Notes: a model not told the origin generated them from the letters alone. A stretch of DNA of 64,000 bases from Bradyrhizobium sp. CB1015 (GCF_025200925.1 NZ_CP104174.1:2356001-2420000); one strand, 5' to 3'. Positions 7,233 through 16,539 are shown, counted from the first letter of the stretch. Program-made: numbers and translations.

Positions 7233-9635
7233 CTATCGGCGTATCCCCTGATTTCGATTCCGAGGGTCGGAGGTTCGAGTTTCGGAATCGACGTCATTGG
7301 TCGCTTGGGCGTTCTGGAGATCGGCCATCAATTGGTTCGCCAGCTCCTGCAGACGGTGTCGATCTCGATCAGCGAACTCCCGCGGTTCGGTATCGATTAC
7401 ACAAAGGCAACCCACAACATGACCAGATAAAGTTCTCAGGGGGACTCCTGCGTAGAAGCGAATGCCTCTCTCCAGCACACGCGGATCATCGGCGAAGCGC
7501 GGATCCTCGGAGACATCCTCGCAAACCAGCATATCGTCTGCAGCGATCACATGCGCGTCGAGGGAGCCCTCGTGGTTGCCCTGCACAGCTTGAACCTCCT
7601 GGGGGAGGCTATCGGGGGCAGTTGGGTGAGTATCATCAACCAAGGACACCAGCGCGATCGGAACGTTGAAGGCTTGTGCAACCTTTTTGGACGCCTCATC
7701 TAAGGCCTGACGTTTCGAGGTATTCAAGCCAAGGCTGCGTAGCGCGGTGAGCTGCGCCCGCTCGGCCTCAGCCGTAACCTGGGGCGCATCGCCGCGAGTT
7801 GCTGCTCGACCGATCCATGCCTCCACCTGCTCGGTGCAGGCTTGCAGAGATGCGAATGCTGCGTCGGCCGCCATTTGCCTCTTGAGCTCTTCCGCCTGTT
7901 CCATTCCGGCAATCAAATTCCAGCAGCAGACGGCAAACTTCACGTGGGGAGCCCGGCGACGTAGGCGACGAAAGACATAGCGCGCATAGACCTGGGGCTG
8001 CGGGTGAAAATAGGACAGGCACACCACGTCCACCCCCTGGAGATCAAGCTGCTCCAGTGCTCCCCGACTGACCACGATCGGCGGCAACACTTTTGCGCGG
8101 AGGTTGCGCTCTTGAAGTACCTGGGCGAGCATCTCGGACGCTGCATGGTCAAGCTCCGTACGTCCGGCGAGACAGAGGACGCATGGTCGCTGCGTCAGAT
8201 GATTTCCCTCTTCCACCGCAGACGGCTTCTCGCGCACATGGTCGTCAACCTCCCGCACAACCGCGATAGCCGTTTCCGCGACAAGGCGCCGGTAGTTCGT
8301 GTCGGTGCTGCTGCGCTGACGATCATTTTCAGCCAAGCGCAGAGCCGGAATGCCTACGTTATCGTACAGCTCGCGCGAGGAGCACTCGTCGACATAGTTC
8401 TCAGCGAACTCGACCGCCTCCTCGAGATTGCCAGCCAATAAACGCTGATAGAGCTGCTCCTCCGGCGCAAGCACAGGATCGCTGCCAAGCAGAACTCCCA
8501 AGAACTCCAACTGCGGGACGTAACGCCCGATGACGACCAGGCAGACGGTCAAAGGTGTCGCCAGGAATAGCCCAACCGGTCCCCACAGCATCGTCCAGAA
8601 GATCGCGGCGATGATGATCGCAAGGGATGACAGCCCCGTGCTGGAGCCGTAAAGCCAGGGCTCAATGACATTATTGCTGATGAGTTCAGCCGTGAGGAAT
8701 AGCCCGACGACCCAGAACAGCATCGTCCAGCCTGGATCGACGGCGATGGCCAGGGCAACAGGAAATATCGCGGCCAGAAAGGGACCGAGATAGGGAATGA
8801 ATCGGAGTACCGCTGCGAGCAGGCCCCAAAGAATCGCGTTCGGTACGCCCACGAAGTAAAGTGCAACACCGATCGGAATACCGTAAGTCAGATTAACAAC
8901 CAGCTGCATCAGCAAATAACGGCTGACCCGGGAGGCGGCATCGTTGAGGGCCTGCGTACTCTTCTGAAGATCACCGGCTCCTGCCAATTTGATGAATCGA
9001 TCGCGCAGGTCTTCCCGCTCGAGCAGCACAAAGATCACGAAAATGACGACTAGCCCGGAAGTAGCGAGCGGTGCCAGCAACGGACCTATGACAGAGCGAA
9101 TGAGCTCCAACGGTCTCGGCTGTGGCGGCTCCAGCCGCACAGTGACGGGTTCCCGAGGCTCAGTACGTGCGCCAAGCCCGGACGAGGCGTTCCCCGACCT
9201 TTTCTCGTCGCCCGAGATCTCTCTGCCAAGATCCTGCATCGTCGTGGTGACGGTGTCGACGACTCCACCGCCTGGGGCCGAGCTCTGCAATGAGTGGATC
9301 TTCTCGGTGATGGTGGTCTGATAATTGGGGAGGTTGGTGGCGAGCTGGACAAGTTGCCGCCCGACGACCAAGGCGATTCCCGCGACCACGATAAAAGCAA
9401 GGGAAACCGCGATTAGTACCGCTGCGATGCGAGGTACTTTCCAGCGTCTTAGCCAATTGACCAGGGGTGTGAGAACGAAGCTCAGCAGGATAGCAAGAGC
9501 AAAAGGAACGAAGATTTCCCGGCCGAGATAGAGCGCTCCGATGGCCAAGACGATGCCACCGGCCGTCAGCATGGGCGAAGACGCGACTCGCGTGGCCGGT
9601 GTGCCTTGCGGCGCCGCCGGAGTCAGCTCAGCCAT
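7233..9635 (-). CDS. AI-2E/PerM-family permease with a C-terminal GAF domain
   Basis: Residues 1-400 are an AI-2E family transporter core. Hydrophobic segments begin around residue 25, and the conserved re-entrant region reads LRFIPYLGPFLAAIFPVALA and then ELISNNVIEPWLYG. An ~80-residue linker and a Rossmann-like segment (about 480-600: CVLCLAGRTELDHAASEMLA, then GVDVVCLSYF) follow. A GAF domain fills about 640-775 (DEASKKVAQAFNVPIALVSL, CVIDTEPREF). Ordinary PerM proteins have ~350 residues, so this is more than twice the usual length. The architecture suggests a membrane transporter with a cytoplasmic ligand-sensing tail. Confidence 0.8.
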   Translation of the reverse strand: MAELTPAAPQGTPATRVASSPMLTAGGIVLAIGALYLGREIFVPFALAILLSFVLTPLVNWLRRWKVPRIAAVLIAVSLAFIVVAGIALVVGRQLVQLATNLPNYQTTITEKIHSLQSSAPGGGVVDTVTTTMQDLGREISGDEKRSGNASSGLGARTEPREPVTVRLEPPQPRPLELIRSVIGPLLAPLATSGLVVIFVIFVLLEREDLRDRFIKLAGAGDLQKSTQALNDAASRVSRYLLMQLVVNLTYGIPIGVALYFVGVPNAILWGLLAAVLRFIPYLGPFLAAIFPVALAIAVDPGWTMLFWVVGLFLTAELISNNVIEPWLYGSSTGLSSLAIIIAAIFWTMLWGPVGLFLATPLTVCLVVIGRYVPQLEFLGVLLGSDPVLAPEEQLYQRLLAGNLEEAVEFAENYVDECSSRELYDNVGIPALRLAENDRQRSSTDTNYRRLVAETAIAVVREVDDHVREKPSAVEEGNHLTQRPCVLCLAGRTELDHAASEMLAQVLQERNLRAKVLPPIVVSRGALEQLDLQGVDVVCLSYFHPQPQVYARYVFRRLRRRAPHVKFAVCCWNLIAGMEQAEELKRQMAADAAFASLQACTEQVEAWIGRAATRGDAPQVTAEAERAQLTALRSLGLNTSKRQALDEASKKVAQAFNVPIALVSLVDDTHPTAPDSLPQEVQAVQGNHEGSLDAHVIAADDMLVCEDVSEDPRFADDPRVLERGIRFYAGVPLRTLSGHVVGCLCVIDTEPREFADRDRHRLQELANQLMADLQNAQATNDVDSETRTSDPRNRNQGIRR

Positions 9636-9900
9636 AGCGGCGAGCCTTTCGATACGGGTTTCGGCAGATCAACCCCAGATCAACGGGTTTGATCCATCCC
9701 GACATTTCGAGGTGTCTGGGATCTGCCCGCCGACGCGCTCGGCTCGTCGACGGTGGTTTGGCGCATCGCGCTCGGCCTTCTCGGATCACGGCGAGCGACG
9801 TCAGCGACGGCGTCTAGACTAGGAACGCACGACGCAACCGCACGTTCGGACTCCAGGTATTCGCGATCCGCGATTCCGAACGCACAGTGGAGGATTCCAA

Positions 9901-10190
9901 ATGAGGTCCATCGCGAGCGCTCTCGTGGTCGCCCTGGCAATGTCGGCTCCGGCCGCATTTGCCCAGACAACCAAACCTCATCCGCGCCGAGCGCGCAGAA
10001 TTCAGGCGCCGGCATCCCCGGCCAGCCTGGCAACAAGAATGGCCCGGCGGCAAAACCGGGAGAGACCGTCGGCTCCAGCTCGACGCTCAACCAGCAGAAT
10101 CCGACAGTCCAGCAGCAGGACACGTCCAACATCAAGGGGCTGCCCGGAAACAAGAGCGGTCCGCCGGCCAAGAAGCCGGATCAGCAGTGA
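9901..10190 (+). pseudogene. Secreted Gly/Pro/Asn-rich repeat protein, frameshifted after the signal peptide
   Basis: The ATG at 9901 opens a clear signal peptide ending SAPAAFAQTT. One base is missing in the AAA run at 9973-9975. The remaining sequence makes sense only one frame over (TSSAPSAQNSGAGIPGQPGN and onwards), with two related GNKNGP/GNKSGP repeats and an end at KKPDQQ. The gene would encode a small periplasmic, low-complexity protein. It sits just upstream of another secreted protein at 10265. The shift could be a sequencing error. Confidence 0.65.
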
Positions 10191-10264
10191 CGTTGTCGTT
10201 GGCGATCGATAGCCAAGCCGAGACGCCGCTCGTCGGGTCTTCATGACTCCTGGGAGGAGACGCG

Positions 10265-10732
10265 ATGCAATGGCTGGTGTCGGCGCTCGTTCTCGGACTT
10301 GCCGCCTCGAGCTCCATGGTCTCGGCTCAACGGGTGAGATGGACGATCTATTCCATCCCACAGACGGGTACCTCGGTGGATTTCCCGGCCTCGATCTTTA
10401 CCGAGGAAGCCGGCCGGCCGGATGGCTACGGACAGCGATTTCGGACGGCTGATGGCCGAGCCGACCTTACGATACAGGCCGCACCCAACGTCTCGAACGA
10501 TTCACCCGCTGCCTTTCTCGCAAAGAAGCATCCGCCCGCGCGCATTCAGTACACGCGAACGACGCCTCGGTTCTTTGCGGTGTCCAGCTACAAGGGCGAC
10601 AAGGTCTGGTACAACCGGTGCAACTTCTCGAGCGGATTGATTCACTGCGTCCTGATCAACTACCCGGCGAGCGAAGAGCGCGAGTGGGACGACATCGTAA
10701 CCCGCATCAGTCTCTCGCTGAGGGGCAGATAA
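10265..10732 (+). CDS. Secreted hypothetical protein (155 aa)
   Basis: GGGAGGAGA precedes the ATG, and the first 21 residues (MQWLVSALVLGLAASSSMVS) form a signal peptide cut near SAQ. The mature part has RWTIYSIPQTGTSVDFPASI and a pair of cysteines (YNRCNFSSGLIHCVLINY) that could form a disulphide. The layout is that of small periplasmic proteins common in Bradyrhizobium. No enzyme motif is present. It follows the broken repeat protein at 9901 by 74 bases and may share its promoter. Confidence 0.65.
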   Translation: MQWLVSALVLGLAASSSMVSAQRVRWTIYSIPQTGTSVDFPASIFTEEAGRPDGYGQRFRTADGRADLTIQAAPNVSNDSPAAFLAKKHPPARIQYTRTTPRFFAVSSYKGDKVWYNRCNFSSGLIHCVLINYPASEEREWDDIVTRISLSLRGR

Positions 10733-10899
10733 GGGCGGGTGTGGGGTGGCCCTTGAGGCCGGGCGGGCGCCTAGGCGCGTGGCTTCGAGAACACGGAAGT
10801 CCGGAGAGGCCGCCGCCTTTGGCTGCCCTCGCGAGCGCTAGTTCTGAATAGCGGGTCGCGAGACCTTTGGCTATCCGCGACAGGCGCCGTAGTTCAACG

Positions 10900-10917
10900 G
10901 CGGGGGACGGCCCCCGC
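10900..10917. repeat. Perfect 7-bp stem tetraloop hairpin
   Basis: GCGGGGG at 10900-10906 pairs with CCCCCGC at 10911-10917 around ACGG. It is flanked on both sides by AGTTCAAC. It lies between the convergent genes ending at 10732 and 10980. There is no T tract, so it may be a repeat element rather than an intrinsic terminator. Confidence 0.45.
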
Positions 10918-10979
10918 AGTTCAACAGGGTAGCAAGGTTATCGTTCCTCCAATCTGCCCGCGGCTCGTCGACCTGTGGT

Positions 10980-11171
10980 TCACGCGGTAGCCGCCGCCCG
11001 CCCGGCGTCGGTGATGCGATACTCGATATCTCCGGATGGAAGTGGTTCGGTTTCGACGAGACCCAGCTCCACGAGCCGCGCCACGATTTCATGGTCGAAC
11101 GTCGGCGGGCTGACCCAGGATTCGCCGAGGAGCTTCCTCAGAAAATCGCGCTCCAGATCGGTCAGCTCCAT
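10980..11171 (-). CDS. Small winged-helix-like protein (63 aa)
   Basis: The sequence MELTDLERDFLRKLLGESWV, then HEIVARLVELGLVETEPLPS and YRITDAGRAA, has the helix-helix-wing layout of a minimal winged helix. The final TDAGR is typical of PadR/MarR-type wings. It probably binds DNA or protein as a dimer. It stands alone and faces the PRC-barrel gene at 11330. The function is unknown. Confidence 0.6.
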   Translation of the reverse strand: MELTDLERDFLRKLLGESWVSPPTFDHEIVARLVELGLVETEPLPSGDIEYRITDAGRAAATA

Positions 11172-11329
11172 GCTTTAACTCCGCTCGCCGACTTCGTGCA
11201 GGACATTGCGGCGCGTCATCCGATCCGGCCGCTTCAATCCTGGGAAATGAACATTCCGCCGCGGATTGTGCCAGGAACGGAGGCATCGTCGCACCGTTGA
11301 TTTCCGGAGACAACATCCAGGAGGTCAAC

Positions 11330-11692
11330 ATGGCCATGGAAGATCGCGAGACGTTCAGCCTGATCGGCAGCGACAAGGTGGAGGGCACGAACGTGTACGG
11401 GGCCGACGGGGAAAAGGTCGGCTATATCGAGCGCGTCATGATCGACAAGGTCAGCGGCAAGGTGTCGTACGCGGTGCTCAGCTTCGACGGCCTGCTCGGC
11501 ATCGGCGACGATCACTATCCGCTGCCCTGGCAGGCGTTGAAATACGACACCAACCTCGGCGGCTACGTCACCGGTATCACCCAGGACCAGCTCCGCGGCG
11601 CCCCCAAATACGACGACGAGAGCAGTTGGAATTGGAGCGACCCGGCGACCACGCGCTCCGTGAACGCCTACTATGGCGTGCCGGTGGCTTGA
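11330..11692 (+). CDS. PRC-barrel domain protein
   Basis: An AGGAGGTCAAC site sits directly before ATG 11330, so this start is preferred over one 33 bases upstream. The 120-residue protein contains the PRC-barrel pattern GTNVYGADGEKVGYIERVMI and DKVSGKVSYAVLSFDGLLGI, followed by HYPLPWQALKYD. Such cytoplasmic barrels occur in stress-associated and RNA-processing proteins. In rhizobia they often sit near stress genes. A damaged receiver protein follows 87 bases downstream. Confidence 0.8.
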   Translation: MAMEDRETFSLIGSDKVEGTNVYGADGEKVGYIERVMIDKVSGKVSYAVLSFDGLLGIGDDHYPLPWQALKYDTNLGGYVTGITQDQLRGAPKYDDESSWNWSDPATTRSVNAYYGVPVA

Positions 11693-11779
11693 GAAGGCAG
11701 GACACTCTGGCGTCTGGCTGCTCGACGCGAAGCTCGCCGCACCCCCGACGCCTGGCCTGATCGCCGCGGAGAATTGAAA

Positions 11780-12159
11780 GTGAGTGATGCCGTTCGTGTT
11801 CTGGTCGTGGAGCTCTCATCGCCGGCTTCGTGGAGGACGCCTTGTCCGATGGCGGTTTCGAGGCCTGCTCGGTCCATTCGGGGGAGGAGGCCATATCCAC
11901 GTTTCGCGATGGCCGCGAGGGATGTCGGGTCCTGCTGACCGACGTCAACCTGGGTGACGGCATCAGCGGCTGGGAGCTGGCGCAGCAGATCAGGGAAATC
12001 ACGCCTGGCTTTCCGGTGGTCTACATGACGAGCGCCAGCGCGCCTGAGTGGCAATCGCAAGGCGTCGAAGGTAGCGTCCTGATTCAGAAGCCCTTTGCGC
12101 CGGCACAATTGACTGCGGCCGTCTCGCAGCTACTCGAGAGCGGGGCCTCGCCGGCTTGA
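11780..12159 (+). pseudogene. Response-regulator receiver domain with a 7-base deletion at the acidic pocket
   Basis: The gene begins at GTG 11780 as VSDAVRVLVVE. The homologous frame resumes one frame over as LIAGFVEDALSDGGFEACSV, then LLTDVNLGDG, VVYMTSAS and IQKPF up to 12159. The phosphoacceptor Asp, the Thr/Ser switch and the Lys are all present. The segment that normally carries the two acidic Mg-binding residues (EDEP) is missing. An internal ATG at 11830 could make a product lacking the first beta strand. As written it cannot be a working receiver. Confidence 0.65.
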
Positions 12160-12164
12160 ACCGG

Positions 12165-12380
12165 CATCGTCGTGAGTTTCCGTTCATCCGATCAGTAGCG
12201 GCGCGAGCCGTCGCGACGGCCATCCAGTCCCGCAGCAGGCCTCTGTCCTCTCGCGAAAGGTGGCTCGTCGCTTGAGATCATCCAGGGTCTCACCGGGATG
12301 GCATCGCTCGTAGTCCTCGCCAGGTAGGTCCGGTCCCAAGCGCCGGCTGGATCGAGTTGCTGGTGTGAGTAGGTCTTCAT
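12165..12380 (-). pseudogene. Small rhizobial hypothetical with two frameshifts
   Basis: From the ATG at 12380 the minus strand gives MKTYSHQQLDPAGAWDRTYL. It then makes sense in a second frame as YERCHPGETLDDLKRRATFR, and in a third as EDRGLLRDWMAVATARAA. Together they form one continuous, plausible small protein, so this is a single gene with two small indels. The true stop is uncertain. It is the fourth frameshifted gene within 7 kb. Confidence 0.5.
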
Positions 12381-12549
12381 GGTTGTCTGGCGCAGAGTTT
12401 CACGTTCGCCTACCGCTATCAGGTAGGTAGGGATTCCAGCTAGAGACGTCCGAGGCTGGCCCAGCAGCGAAGTCGCGGCACAAGTCGTTAAGGTCCGTTT
12501 AGTAGGGCGGAGCGGACCGGATTAGCTCACTCTGAGGTCTTCGCATTTT

Positions 12550-12655
12550 GACCCTGGCTGTGCAAAAAAGCGAACAGTCGAAAGCCAGCTAGAACCACGT
12601 TCTTTTGTTCGCCATTTCGCTTGAAATTGCTGCGTTTTCACACGGCCAAGACCCA
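12550..12655. repeat. Miniature inverted-repeat element, copy A (internally deleted)
   Basis: The left end is CCTGGCTGTGCAAAAAAGCG, and the right end reads CGTTTTCACACGGCCAAGACC. The two ends are inverted repeats of each other. The interior matches the first half of copy B at 28398 almost base for base, then joins the right end directly. It is about 63 bases shorter than copies B and C. No coding capacity is present. Confidence 0.65.
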
Positions 12656-12755
12656 TAGCGGCCATGGACGATCGACGCGCATCGATGCAGTCGCGAACCG
12701 GCCGGCTAAACTCAAGCACCAAGTCACTTGGCGTTTAAATCCAGCGAAGAGGCCG

Positions 12756-13928
12756 CTACGGTCCCATACTCGCTGAGGCGGGATGGCCCGGCACCCGGAA
12801 GCGCTTGCCCGTATCCGTTACGTTGGCGCCGTCGACCTTCAATATCGAGAAGTCCTGTGTTAGGTAATTGCCGACGAGAAGGTATCTGCCATCAGGCGTG
12901 AATACCGCGGCCTCTGGCAAACCACCGACCTCGATGTCTTGGATCTTAGTGACTTTCTTGCCATCAATCTTCAGCACCGAAATGCTGCCGTTCTTTTCAT
13001 AAAAGTACGCGTTCTTCATGTTGGAGCCGCGGAGAATGACAGAGACGGCGACGTCGCCCTTGGGACTGATGGCTAGTCCTTCTGGTCCATCGCCAACCAC
13101 CACGCGATCGATGATGCGCGGCGGATTGGCCTCGAGATCAATTACACTTGCCGTGTCGACGCTGCCGTCCGACGCGCCTGCGTTGCCATTGTCGGAAGTA
13201 AGCGCGATATTGCCGCCAGGTGCTACCGCGACGTTGTAGGGCCACTGGCCGGTCGGCATGTCAATTTTACTATAGGTCACCTTGTCGCCCGCGATGTCCA
13301 GCAACGAGATCTTGTGAGCAGGAAAGCGGGCGACGAGCGCTCGCTTACCGTCGGGCGTGAATGTCACGTGCGATACGCTATCGGGCATCGCCACGGTGTC
13401 AGTAATCTTCACGTCGCTGCCGTTGATCGAAAGGACACTGATTGAGTTGTCTCCGCGATTGGCGACCAGCGCCATCTTGCCGTCTGGACTGAAGCTCAGC
13501 CCTGAGGGTTGTTTTCCACCGGTCAACGTGGCAGCCAGTTTAGGCGGGTTGGCCTGCAGGTCGATCACGTAGATCTTGTTGTCCAGGACCTGCTTTGGCG
13601 CGTCACCATCCTTGACGACATCGACGGAGTCAGCCACGAGCGCGACTGTTCCGGTTGGATCGATCGCAACGTTCACCGGCGGTCCGACCACCGAGTTCTT
13701 GAGCGGCAGAGAGGCGACGATCTTCGGGCTCTCAGGGGATGCGAGATCCACGAGCAGGACCTGGTCCTTGCCCGGCGCGGCTAGGATCGGCTTGCCGTTG
13801 TCGTCCCATAAAAGCTTCTCGTCGAGGCCGACGATCATGAGCGGCTTTGCGTGCGCAGAACTAAGAAGGCTCGTACCCAGCAGGATCGCGGTCGCAAATG
13901 ACAGGCTCACGGTGCGGCTAGCTGACAT
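12756..13928 (-). CDS. Secreted YVTN-type beta-propeller protein
   Basis: The start is placed at 13928, where GGGAGGACGCCGAG precedes ATG and a signal peptide follows (MSASRTVSLSFATAILLGTS, cut near SAHA). The mature ~365 residues contain at least six blade repeats with the pattern SFSPDGKMALVANRGDNSIS, FTPDGKRALVARFPAHK and AISPKGDVAVSV. This is a seven-bladed propeller of the YVTN/lactonase-like group, exported to the periplasm. The family includes sugar lactonases and binding scaffolds, and no catalytic residue can be assigned. A second propeller lies at 46483. Confidence 0.75.
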   Translation of the reverse strand: MSASRTVSLSFATAILLGTSLLSSAHAKPLMIVGLDEKLLWDDNGKPILAAPGKDQVLLVDLASPESPKIVASLPLKNSVVGPPVNVAIDPTGTVALVADSVDVVKDGDAPKQVLDNKIYVIDLQANPPKLAATLTGGKQPSGLSFSPDGKMALVANRGDNSISVLSINGSDVKITDTVAMPDSVSHVTFTPDGKRALVARFPAHKISLLDIAGDKVTYSKIDMPTGQWPYNVAVAPGGNIALTSDNGNAGASDGSVDTASVIDLEANPPRIIDRVVVGDGPEGLAISPKGDVAVSVILRGSNMKNAYFYEKNGSISVLKIDGKKVTKIQDIEVGGLPEAAVFTPDGRYLLVGNYLTQDFSILKVDGANVTDTGKRFRVPGHPASASMGP

Positions 13929-14285
13929 CTCGGCGTCCTCCCAAAATACACTCGGCCTCTTCGGGGCCGATGCTGGCAGCTTACGCTGGGAACCCTTCAT
14001 GCGCTAGTTGGTGTCCACCACATGGCCCATCGGCGAAGCTACGGTGGGTTCAGCGGACGCGAATTGCTCGCGTTGAGCTTTTCTCAATTTGACCCCATTG
14101 CGGACTTCGAGTAGTCGACTGACAGCTGATTTCGTAGCACCTGTTTCCCAGGTTTTGAGATATTTCCGTACTCTAATTAATCCAACTTTGTAAGCGAGAA
14201 ATTCACCCATGCTCTCGACCTAGAGTCGTACAGACGCTGGGAGGTTAACGGGGGCGCTTGGAAGCTTTTTGCGCTCGTCAATGTT

Positions 14286-14624
14286 TTGCTCGCGAGTTTT
14301 AGTCTTCGCGACTTAGGGGCATATGACCCCGGTCAGATTATTAACTTTGCCATAAAAGTACTATCGACCATCGGTCTTGTGCTGATGTCGTTCGAATTGA
14401 CTTTCCTTCCTGGTAAGTTCTGGCGTGCGCTCGCCTGCGTCGTGTTCGCGAAGTGCATTTTTAGGGTCGTCGGATGGGGCCTTGTTGAGCAAAACCCACT
14501 AGATGGCCACGTATTGGAAGCGCTTCTACTATTCACCCTATTTCATTTTGCTGTTGGCTATGGCCTTTGGCTGTACGGCTCAAAATACGATCAGCACGCA
14601 GCCGTGCGTCAGCTCACAGCCTGA
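14286..14624 (+). CDS. Hypothetical membrane protein (112 aa)
   Basis: The frame opens at TTG 14286. It contains two or three hydrophobic segments (INFAIKVLSTIGLVLMSFEL; ALLLFTLFHFAVGYGLWLYG) and ends QHAAVRQLTA. The composition is typical of a small inner-membrane protein. The start is uncertain because the frame is open upstream and no ATG is available. No family is recognised. A second small membrane gene follows at 14664. Confidence 0.4.
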   Translation: MLASFSLRDLGAYDPGQIINFAIKVLSTIGLVLMSFELTFLPGKFWRALACVVFAKCIFRVVGWGLVEQNPLDGHVLEALLLFTLFHFAVGYGLWLYGSKYDQHAAVRQLTA

Positions 14625-14663
14625 AAGATTCGGCCTTTCGTTGGCGGGTGAAGGTCGATCTAT

Positions 14664-14845
14664 ATGGGCACCGTCTACGCGATCCTGCTGATCACGACCC
14701 TTGTTCTGGGGTTCGTCGCGACCGTCCTATGGGGGCCGGACTTCGAATGGCTTGGGCACGATGTTGAGGCCGCTTACATCTTTAAGATGGTCGCCCTCGG
14801 CTGGTCGTGTTCTTCTTAATCGCGATTACTTTTGGCCTCATCTGA
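14664..14845 (+). pseudogene. Small two-span membrane protein with a late frameshift
   Basis: MGTVYAILLITTLVLGFVAT forms one membrane helix, followed by a soluble stretch and KMVALG. In the same frame it stops at 14817. One base is missing near 14800, and the next frame continues as LVVFFLIAITFGLI to a stop at 14843, restoring a second helix. The short version may still be made. Confidence 0.4.
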
Positions 14846-14902
14846 GACCTGAGAACCCGCACCGAGCGTAGCGAGCGCGCGCGAAACTTCCGCTTATGAT
14901 GC

Positions 14903-16275
14903 TGTGGACGGCTCCTCCACCGGCACGAGGGTGCCAAGGAATGGGTGCCGTTTTGAGGCTCCCACGATTCGGAGGAGCAGCCTATGCAGTCAATTTCGAC
15001 GATTGGGCTTGATATTGCGAAGTCGGTCTTCCAAGTGCACGGCGTTGATGCAGCCGGCCAGGTGGTCGTACGCCGTCAGTTGAGGCGCCGCCACGTCTTG
15101 GCGTTTTTCCAGAAGTTGCCGCCATGCCTGGTGGGAATCGAGGCTTGCGCATCATCGCACTATTGGTCGCGCGAGCTGCAGGCGTTGGGGCACAGGGTTC
15201 GATTGATGCCTCCGGCCTATGTGAAGCCCTACGTGAAGCGGCAGAAGAACGACGCGATGGACGCGGAGGCGATCTGTGAAGCGGTCACGCGACCCAACAT
15301 GCGATTTGTGCCGACCAAGACAGTCGAGCAGCAGAGCTGCCTGATGCTGCATCGAGCGCGCCATCTTTTCATCCGTCAACAGACAGCAGTGATCAACTCG
15401 ATCCGTGCCTATCTTGCCGAGTTCGGAATCGTTGCCCCTGTCGGGCGCCGAGGTGTCGAGCAATTGTTGGAAGTTGTCGCTGATCCAGCCGACGATCGTC
15501 TGCCCGAGGTGGCCCGAGCATGTCTTACTGCTCTCGGTGGTCAATTGCGCGCCCTGAAAGTTCAGATCCTTGAGTTTGACCGCCGCATCATCGCCTGGCA
15601 TCGATCAAATGCGACGAGCAAACGGCTGGACGCGATCCCGGGCGTCGGGCCGGCGTTGGCAACAGCGCTGGTTGCCAGTATTGCTGACCCCAAGGTCTTT
15701 CGATCGGGGCGGGACTTCTCAGCGTGGGTCGGGCTCGTACCAAAGCAGAACTCGAGCGGGGGCAAGGACAAGCTCGGCAGCATCAGCAAGCAAGGCGACC
15801 GTTATTTGCGCAGCCTGTTCACGGCTGGCGCACTCGCCGTGATCCGCTATGCCAAGATCCATGGTACTGGCCACCGGCCTTGGCTCACTGGACTGCTGGC
15901 GCGGCGGCCAACCAAGGTTGCGGCCATTGCGCTCGCCAACAAACTCGCCAGGATGGCTTGGGCAATGATGGCCAGGAACGAACGCTATCAGGAGCCGGCC
16001 GCGCTGGCGGCCTAAACGAGATCGCGTCGGGCATATCCGGCGTGACGTGACGGTTGGGGAGGACGAAAAGCACGTAATGCAGTGCCGGTCGATCCGGCGA
16101 TCAGGACAACCCACATGGGCCATGGCATCTCGAATGCGTGCTTTTGACCGGGACCTAATCCGCGGAGGGCATTATGGCCAGCGGTCACGTGTACCGCGCG
16201 AAAAGGCCGAACACATGGCTGCTCCGACCAACCCTGCTGCGTGAAGATTCTTCTTGCAACCCGGAGCCGTCCACA
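14903..16275 (+). mobile_element. IS1111-type (IS110 family) insertion sequence
   Basis: The transposase gene at 14984-16015 is enclosed by a perfect 13-base inverted repeat, TGTGGACGGCTCC at 14903-14915 and its complement at 16263-16275. These would be the subterminal repeats known for the IS1111 subgroup, so the true ends lie a few bases outside. No target duplication is seen, as expected for this family. The flanks (CTTCCGCTTATG on the left, GGCCCATCGCGAC on the right) join into a sequence like other intergenic repeats in this window, which suggests insertion into such a repeat. Confidence 0.75.
14984..16015 (+). CDS. IS110-family (IS1111 group) DEDD transposase
   Basis: This 343-residue protein has the N-terminal DEDD_Tnp_IS110 domain: GLDIAKSVFQVHGVD with the first Asp, the Glu in GIEACASSHYW and the Asp pair in RQKNDAMDAEAI. 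The C-terminal Transposase_20 domain (LDAIPGVGPALATALVASI, FSAWVGLVPKQ) is complete. The length is normal and the frame is intact, so the element may be active. GGAGGAG precedes the ATG. The gene has no cargo neighbour inside the inverted repeats. Confidence 0.9.
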   Translation: MQSISTIGLDIAKSVFQVHGVDAAGQVVVRRQLRRRHVLAFFQKLPPCLVGIEACASSHYWSRELQALGHRVRLMPPAYVKPYVKRQKNDAMDAEAICEAVTRPNMRFVPTKTVEQQSCLMLHRARHLFIRQQTAVINSIRAYLAEFGIVAPVGRRGVEQLLEVVADPADDRLPEVARACLTALGGQLRALKVQILEFDRRIIAWHRSNATSKRLDAIPGVGPALATALVASIADPKVFRSGRDFSAWVGLVPKQNSSGGKDKLGSISKQGDRYLRSLFTAGALAVIRYAKIHGTGHRPWLTGLLARRPTKVAAIALANKLARMAWAMMARNERYQEPAALAA

Positions 16276-16539
16276 CATGGCCCATCGCGACAAACACGGC
16301 CCGCGCGTCGATGTCGGCGATGAGGGCTAAACCAGACCCGGCATTGACCGGGTCAAACCGACGCGATTGACCCGAAGCAGACGTCGCGGCCGTAGAGGCG
16401 TGTCACACAATTCTCCGAATTACTGCGGGTTCTACTTGCGGCGGTCGAGTGCATCAATATTCGACCGAATTTCGCTGGCCTGACGCGGAATGGGGTGCGA
16501 AACTCGCGCCGTGCGGTCTTGTCCACGCAGTAGGCCAGC
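16276..16539. other. Intergenic: right flank of IS and short repeat
   Basis: Directly after the IS comes GGCCCATCGCGAC, the start of an intergenic repeat type seen several times in the window, followed by CGGTCAAACC-type sequence. I see no gene here. It may contain the promoter of the cyclase gene at 16540. Confidence 0.35.

Noticed and set aside
10870..10945. tRNA-like appearance around GTAGTTCAACGG
   Set aside because: No cloverleaf, anticodon arm or T-arm consensus could be assembled; it is a simple hairpin flanked by AGTTCAAC repeats.
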